Assembly: GCA_017522015.1 (NCBI GenBank)
Contig: JAFXAW010000022.1
Span: forward strand, 1-64,000
From: Oscillospiraceae bacterium
GTDB taxonomy: Bacteria > Bacillota > Clostridia > Oscillospirales > Oscillospiraceae
Direction: 5' to 3'
Length of the DNA stretch: 64,000 nucleotides
Position numbers and translations under genes: made by a program. The notes beneath the pieces are model-generated. The model saw only the letters and a program-made list of their open reading frames with translations, made no database searches and had not been told where the DNA came from. This document shows, piece by piece, positions 59,963 through 64,000 of the stretch. Numbering within the stretch: position 1 is the stretch's first letter; each line of letters begins with the position of its first letter.

Positions 59963-61135
59963 TCAGATCCGTGCAACACCCGTGTCCCTCGCAGCCTGCG
60001 CAACCGCGGCAGAAACCGCGGCCACCACACGCTCGTCGAGCGGCGACGGGATGATGTATTCTGCGCTCAGCGCATCCCCGACAAGATCGGAAATCGCCTG
60101 CGCCGCGGCGAGCTTCATCTCTTCGTTGATCTCTCTCGCGCGCACGTCAAACGCCCCACGGAAAACGCCAGGGAAGGCAAGCACATTGTTGATTTGATTC
60201 GGATAATCGCTGCGTCCGGTGGCAACGACGGCCGCGCCGCCCGCTTTCGCCTCGTCCGGGAAGATCTCCGGCGTGGGATTTGCGCAGGCAAAAACAATCG
60301 CGTCCTTCGCCATCGTGCGCACCATATCCGTTGTCAGCAGACCGGGCGCCGACACACCGATGAACGCATCCGCGCCGCAAACCGCGCGAGCGAGCGTTCC
60401 CTGAACGGAATCGGGATTAGTGATGAGCGCCATCTGTTCTTTAATCGGATTCATGCCGGCTTCTCTGCCGCGATAGATTGCGCCATGCCGGTCACAGAGA
60501 ATGACTTTACTTGCACCGGCGCGCAGCAACAGGCGGCAAATGGATATGGCCGCAGCGCCCGCTCCGCTGATAACAATCTTTGCATCCTCGAGCTTTTTGC
60601 CCACGACCTTGAGGGCGTTTTTCATGCCGGCAAGTGTGATGATGGCCGTGCCGTGCTGGTCATCATGGAAAACCGGGATGTCGCAGCAGGCTTTGAGCTT
60701 GTCCTCAATCTCAAAGCAGCGGGGCGCGGAGATGTCCTCGAGATTTATGCCGCCAAAGCTGCCGGAGATGAGCTTCACCGTCTGCACAAAGGTGTCCACA
60801 TCCTGCGTGCCGACGCAAAGAGGGAACGCGTCCACGTTGCCAAAGGTCTTGAACAGCACGCACTTGCCCTCCATAACCGGCATTCCGGCCTCCGGGCCGA
60901 TATCGCCAAGTCCGAGCACCGCGCTGCCATCCGTGATTACTGCGCAGAGGTTCCATCTCCGCGTCAGATCATAGCTCTTTGAAATGTCCTTTTGAATCTC
61001 CAGACAGGGCTGCGCCACGCCGGGCGTATAGGCAAGGGACAAATCCTCGTTGTTTTTAACTTCTACACGCGAAACAACCTCGATTTTGCCCTTCAGGTCA
61101 TAGTGCATGGCGAGGCTTCTCTCCGCCGTGGTCAT
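59963..61135 (-). CDS. NAD(P)-dependent malic enzyme
   Basis: A 390-aa enzyme converting malate to pyruvate and CO2. The short bacterial malic-enzyme type is indicated by SLAYTPGVAQPC, DGSAVLGLGDIGP and FHDDQHGTAI, with the Rossmann motif VISGAGAAAISIC. The cofactor cannot be judged reliably. There is no transporter or regulator gene nearby. Confidence 0.93.
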   Translation of the reverse strand: MTTAERSLAMHYDLKGKIEVVSRVEVKNNEDLSLAYTPGVAQPCLEIQKDISKSYDLTRRWNLCAVITDGSAVLGLGDIGPEAGMPVMEGKCVLFKTFGNVDAFPLCVGTQDVDTFVQTVKLISGSFGGINLEDISAPRCFEIEDKLKACCDIPVFHDDQHGTAIITLAGMKNALKVVGKKLEDAKIVISGAGAAAISICRLLLRAGASKVILCDRHGAIYRGREAGMNPIKEQMALITNPDSVQGTLARAVCGADAFIGVSAPGLLTTDMVRTMAKDAIVFACANPTPEIFPDEAKAGGAAVVATGRSDYPNQINNVLAFPGVFRGAFDVRAREINEEMKLAAAQAISDLVGDALSAEYIIPSPLDERVVAAVSAAVAQAARDTGVARI

Positions 61136-61152
61136 TCAAATTCCCCCAAATC

Positions 61153-61758
61153 CTATTCTTTCTCTGTATTCGCTGCATCGACAGCGCTTTGAATGCGGCC
61201 CAAAAGCACCTCACGCCCTGTCCCCTTCTCGGCTGAAAAGGCAATGAGCTGCACGGCTTCAGGCAGCGCAAGTGTCTCGCGAATCAAAGCAAGATTTGCT
61301 TCAATCTCGCTCTTTTTCAGTTTGTCACACTTATTGGCGACAACGACAAACGGTCTTTCCGTCTGCAGGAAAAACTGCGCCATTGTGATGTCGTTCGCCG
61401 TCGGCTTGTGCCGCGCGTCCACAATCATCACGCCAAGGGTGTAGCCCGCTTTCCTTGCGAAGAAAGCCTCCATCAGCGCACCCCAGCGCTCCCGCTCCGC
61501 CATAGACACCTTCGCATAGCCGTAACCGGGCAAATCCACGAAATACGCCTGTTTGTCAATCAGAAAATAGTTGACGTGGATCGTTTTTCCGGGCGAGGCG
61601 CCGACACGAGCAAAGTTTTTGCGGTTGAGCAAGCGATTGATAACCGAGGATTTGCCGACGTTGGACTTCCCGGCAAACACGATTGAGGGAAGCGCGTCCT
61701 CGATAAATCCGCTTTTTGTTGCAGCGGACTTGATAAATTCTACATTATGGATGTTCAT
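61153..61758 (-). CDS. engB: YihA/EngB-family ribosome biogenesis GTPase
   Basis: A 201-aa GTPase needed for 50S assembly. The P-loop is FAGKSNVGKSSVIN, G3 is DLPGYGYA, and NKCDKLKK is G4. ATG at 61758 gives the usual N-terminus, though no strong ribosome binding site is seen; it starts 10 bp after lon, the common lon-engB order. Confidence 0.94.
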   Translation of the reverse strand: MNIHNVEFIKSAATKSGFIEDALPSIVFAGKSNVGKSSVINRLLNRKNFARVGASPGKTIHVNYFLIDKQAYFVDLPGYGYAKVSMAERERWGALMEAFFARKAGYTLGVMIVDARHKPTANDITMAQFFLQTERPFVVVANKCDKLKKSEIEANLALIRETLALPEAVQLIAFSAEKGTGREVLLGRIQSAVDAANTEKE

Positions 61759-61768
61759 AGCACACACA

Positions 61769-64000
61769 TCACTGTCTGAGCGAATTGCCGAGCTCACCGC
61801 GCTGCGCCGGGATGGGCAAAAGAGTCTCCGCCTCCGGCTGCTTCTGCACATCGTGCTGCGAAGGATCGCGCACTAGTGCAACAGAAAGTATGTTCTCCAC
61901 GCGCTCGGTCGTCACAAAATTCAGCGCACGGCGCACGGTCTGATCAATCTCCTGCAGATCCTTTTCATTCTCCGCCGGGATAATCACCGTGTGCACACCT
62001 GCGCGAAGCGCGGCCATCGTTTTCTCTTTCAGTCCACCGATCGGGAGGATCCTGCCGCGCAGTGTTACCTCACCGGTCATGGCCACGTCGCGGCGAACGG
62101 GAATGCCTGTGAGCGCAGAAATCAGTCCGACGCACATTGTAATGCCTGCCGAGGGGCCATCCTTCGGGATTGCCCCCTCCGGGAAATGAATGTGTATGTC
62201 TTTATTCTTATAGAAATCGGCATCAATGCCAAACTGCTTTGCCCGGCTGCGGATGAAGCTGATTGCAGCCTTTGCGGACTCCTTCATCACATCGCCGAGA
62301 TTTCCGGTCAGCTCAATCTTGCCGTTGCCCTCCATCACGCCGACTTCAAGCTCCAGAATCTCGCCGCCAACGCTCGTCCACGCAAGTCCGCGCACGAGTC
62401 CGACCTCGGCAATATCGCCGCCGGGTGCAGATTTGTACTTCGGTACGCCAAGGAAGGGCTCGAGCATTCCTGCGCGAAGGCGAATAGACGTCGTTTCGCC
62501 CAGCGCGATCTGTCTGGCAGCCTTGCGGCACAGACGCGCGATCTCGCGCTCCAAAATGCGCACGCCGCTCTCTCTTGTATACAGGGTGATGATCTCCCGG
62601 ATGCAGTCATCGGAAAGACGAAGCTGATTCCCGTCAAGTCCGTGCTTTTTCCTCTGTTTCGGCAGAAGATGCCGCTTCACAATCTGAAGCTTCTCCTCGT
62701 CCGTGTAGCTGCCAAGCTCAATTACCTCCATGCGATCAAGCAGGGGGCGCGGAATCGTGTCCGTGGAGTTGCCGGTCGTAACAAACAGCACGTCGGACAG
62801 ATCGAAGGGGATCTCGAGATAGTGATCACGGAAGCTGCCGTTCTGCTCACTGTCCAGCGCCTCCAGCAGCGCGGAGGACGGATCGCCGCGATAGTCGCTG
62901 CCGAGCTTATCAATCTCGTCAAGCACAATCAGGGCGTTTTTGCTGCCGGCCTGCTGAAGTCCTGCGATGATACGGCCCGGCATCGCGCCGACATAGGTCT
63001 TTCTGTGGCCGCGAATCTCTGCCTCATCATGTACGCCGCCGAGAGAAATGCGCGCGAGTTTGCGATTCATAGCCTTCGCCAGACTCATGGCAATGCTGGT
63101 TTTGCCGACACCCGGAGGACCGATCAGGCAGATCACACCGCCGCGCATATCCGGCGCAAGCTGCCGGACAGAAAGGAACTCCAGGATGCGTTCCTTGACC
63201 TTTTCCAGGCCAAAATGGTCTGCATCCAGAATCTTCGCCGCCTTCGCTATGTCCACAGTCTCCTTGGTCTGCGTATGCCACGGCAGTTCCAGCACCGTGT
63301 CCAGATAGCCGCGAATCACCGCAGCCTCCGCAGAGCCAAAGGGCTGCTTGCTCAGGCGCGTAACTTCTTTGAGAAGCTTCTTCTCCGTTTCCTCATCAAA
63401 TCCGAGCGCACGGATCTTTGTGCGATAATTGCCCAATTCATCTGCGCTGTCCTCGTCCTCGCCAAGCTCTGCCTGGATAACCTTGAGCTGCTCGCGCAGA
63501 TAGTATTCTCTTTGACTGCGCCCCATCTGCTCGCGCGTCGTCTCCCGCAGATCGTGCTCAATCCGCAGAATTTCAAGCTCTTTGTTCATAAGGCGGTTAA
63601 CCAGCTTCAGACGCTGCACCGGGCGCAGTTCCTCCAGAACAAGCTGCTTGTTCTGATAGCGCAGGAAGATGTTCTGCGCGATGAAGTCGGCAAGATATCC
63701 CGGCTCTGTTGAAGCGATCACCTGTACAAGCGTCTCCGGTGTTACGGAGTCGGAAAACTGCGCATATTGATCAAAGAGGTCGCAGCTCTGACGAAGCAGC
63801 GCCTCTATCATTTTCTCACTTGATGTGCACTCCTGATCGGACAGCGGCTCAATCTCCGCGCGGAAGCAATTATCCTCTTTGCGAAGCTTGGAAAAGCGCC
63901 CTCTCGCAACGCCCTGTACCATGGCGCGCGCGGTTTTGACACCGGGCACACGCAGCATTTGCCGCAAACGGCAGATAACGCCGATTTCATAGAGATCGTC
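61769..64000 (-). CDS. lon: ATP-dependent protease Lon (5' end outside window)
   Basis: A partial Lon protease of 743 visible codons; the frame runs on to the window edge with [14 protein letters not shown], so the first part of the N-domain is missing. Walker A is GPPGVGKTS, and a helical linker with [10 protein letters not shown] precedes it. The proteolytic domain has the catalytic Ser in PKDGPSAGI and Lys in GGLKEKTM. No frameshift is seen. engB follows. Confidence 0.97.
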   Translation of the reverse strand, partial: DDLYEIGVICRLRQMLRVPGVKTARAMVQGVARGRFSKLRKEDNCFRAEIEPLSDQECTSSEKMIEALLRQSCDLFDQYAQFSDSVTPETLVQVIASTEPGYLADFIAQNIFLRYQNKQLVLEELRPVQRLKLVNRLMNKELEILRIEHDLRETTREQMGRSQREYYLREQLKVIQAELGEDEDSADELGNYRTKIRALGFDEETEKKLLKEVTRLSKQPFGSAEAAVIRGYLDTVLELPWHTQTKETVDIAKAAKILDADHFGLEKVKERILEFLSVRQLAPDMRGGVICLIGPPGVGKTSIAMSLAKAMNRKLARISLGGVHDEAEIRGHRKTYVGAMPGRIIAGLQQAGSKNALIVLDEIDKLGSDYRGDPSSALLEALDSEQNGSFRDHYLEIPFDLSDVLFVTTGNSTDTIPRPLLDRMEVIELGSYTDEEKLQIVKRHLLPKQRKKHGLDGNQLRLSDDCIREIITLYTRESGVRILEREIARLCRKAARQIALGETTSIRLRAGMLEPFLGVPKYKSAPGGDIAEVGLVRGLAWTSVGGEILELEVGVMEGNGKIELTGNLGDVMKESAKAAISFIRSRAKQFGIDADFYKNKDIHIHFPEGAIPKDGPSAGITMCVGLISALTGIPVRRDVAMTGEVTLRGRILPIGGLKEKTMAALRAGVHTVIIPAENEKDLQEIDQTVRRALNFVTTERVENILSVALVRDPSQHDVQKQPEAETLLPIPAQRGELGNSLRQ

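Overview
The window looks like the chromosome of an anaerobic, spore-forming-lineage Firmicute of the Oscillospiraceae/Ruminococcaceae type (inference). Supporting signs are an oxygen-sensitive class III ribonucleotide reductase (nrdD/nrdG), an IspH-ribosomal protein S1 fusion typical of Clostridia, sporulation-associated families (GerW/YtfJ, DUF3794-LysM, a YjcZ-like Gly/Cys-rich peptide), DUF5685, DUF3343, PrkC/Stp signalling and CdaA/CdaR c-di-AMP synthesis. Vegetative promoters are very regular (TTGnnn, 17 bp, TATAAT-like), and TTG/GTG starts with good ribosome binding sites are common.

Layout. 1-2345: the right-hand end of a GC-rich integrated element with a hairpin-rich non-coding stretch, an HUH rolling-circle Rep, a small coiled-coil protein and a tyrosine recombinase reduced to its catalytic domain. 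It is followed by a repeat-dense, foldable segment and a strong terminator. 2346-10679: core metabolism, namely serCA, mtaB diverging from a NifS-type cysteine desulfurase, a D,D-carboxypeptidase, pgi and a small P-loop protein. 10736-17475: an orphan flavoprotein converging on the operon nrdD-nrdG-ASKHA/ferredoxin protein-DUF2284, which is preceded by a promoter carrying two NrdR-box-like sites 32 bp apart. 17634-21190: tRNA-Thr(CGT) and a MoxR-DUF58-membrane protein operon. 21365-26287: sirtuin, TagA-type glycosyltransferase, tmk and formyl-THF cyclo-ligase as an overlapping operon, then mltG and small proteins. 26391-29163: minus-strand envelope/spore-type genes.

29272-45437 is one long minus-strand cluster read from cdaA down to rsgA: cdaA, cdaR, rseC-like, DUF5685, J-domain protein, membrane protein, yicC, remA, gmk, rpoZ, priA, def, fmt, rsmB, rlmN, stp, prkC, rsgA. 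Most junctions overlap or are very short, linking second-messenger, translation-initiation, replication-restart and Ser/Thr-phosphorylation functions. 45607-64000, also minus strand, holds a class V aminotransferase-like protein with DUF3343, carD-ispD-ispF, an rpiR-HI0933-cmk-plsC-ispH/rpsA operon, rluB with a second D,D-carboxypeptidase, gerW, DUF2953, scpA-scpB, an M50 protease, malic enzyme, engB and the 3' part of lon, which runs off the window.

The least ordinary parts are the element at the left edge and its foldable flank, the ATP-driven-reductase-like protein coupled to the anaerobic RNR operon, the class V aminotransferase with threonine at the expected PLP-lysine position, and the back-to-back mtaB/cysteine desulfurase promoters sharing a -10 region. 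No CRISPR array, rRNA or transposase-type insertion sequence was seen.
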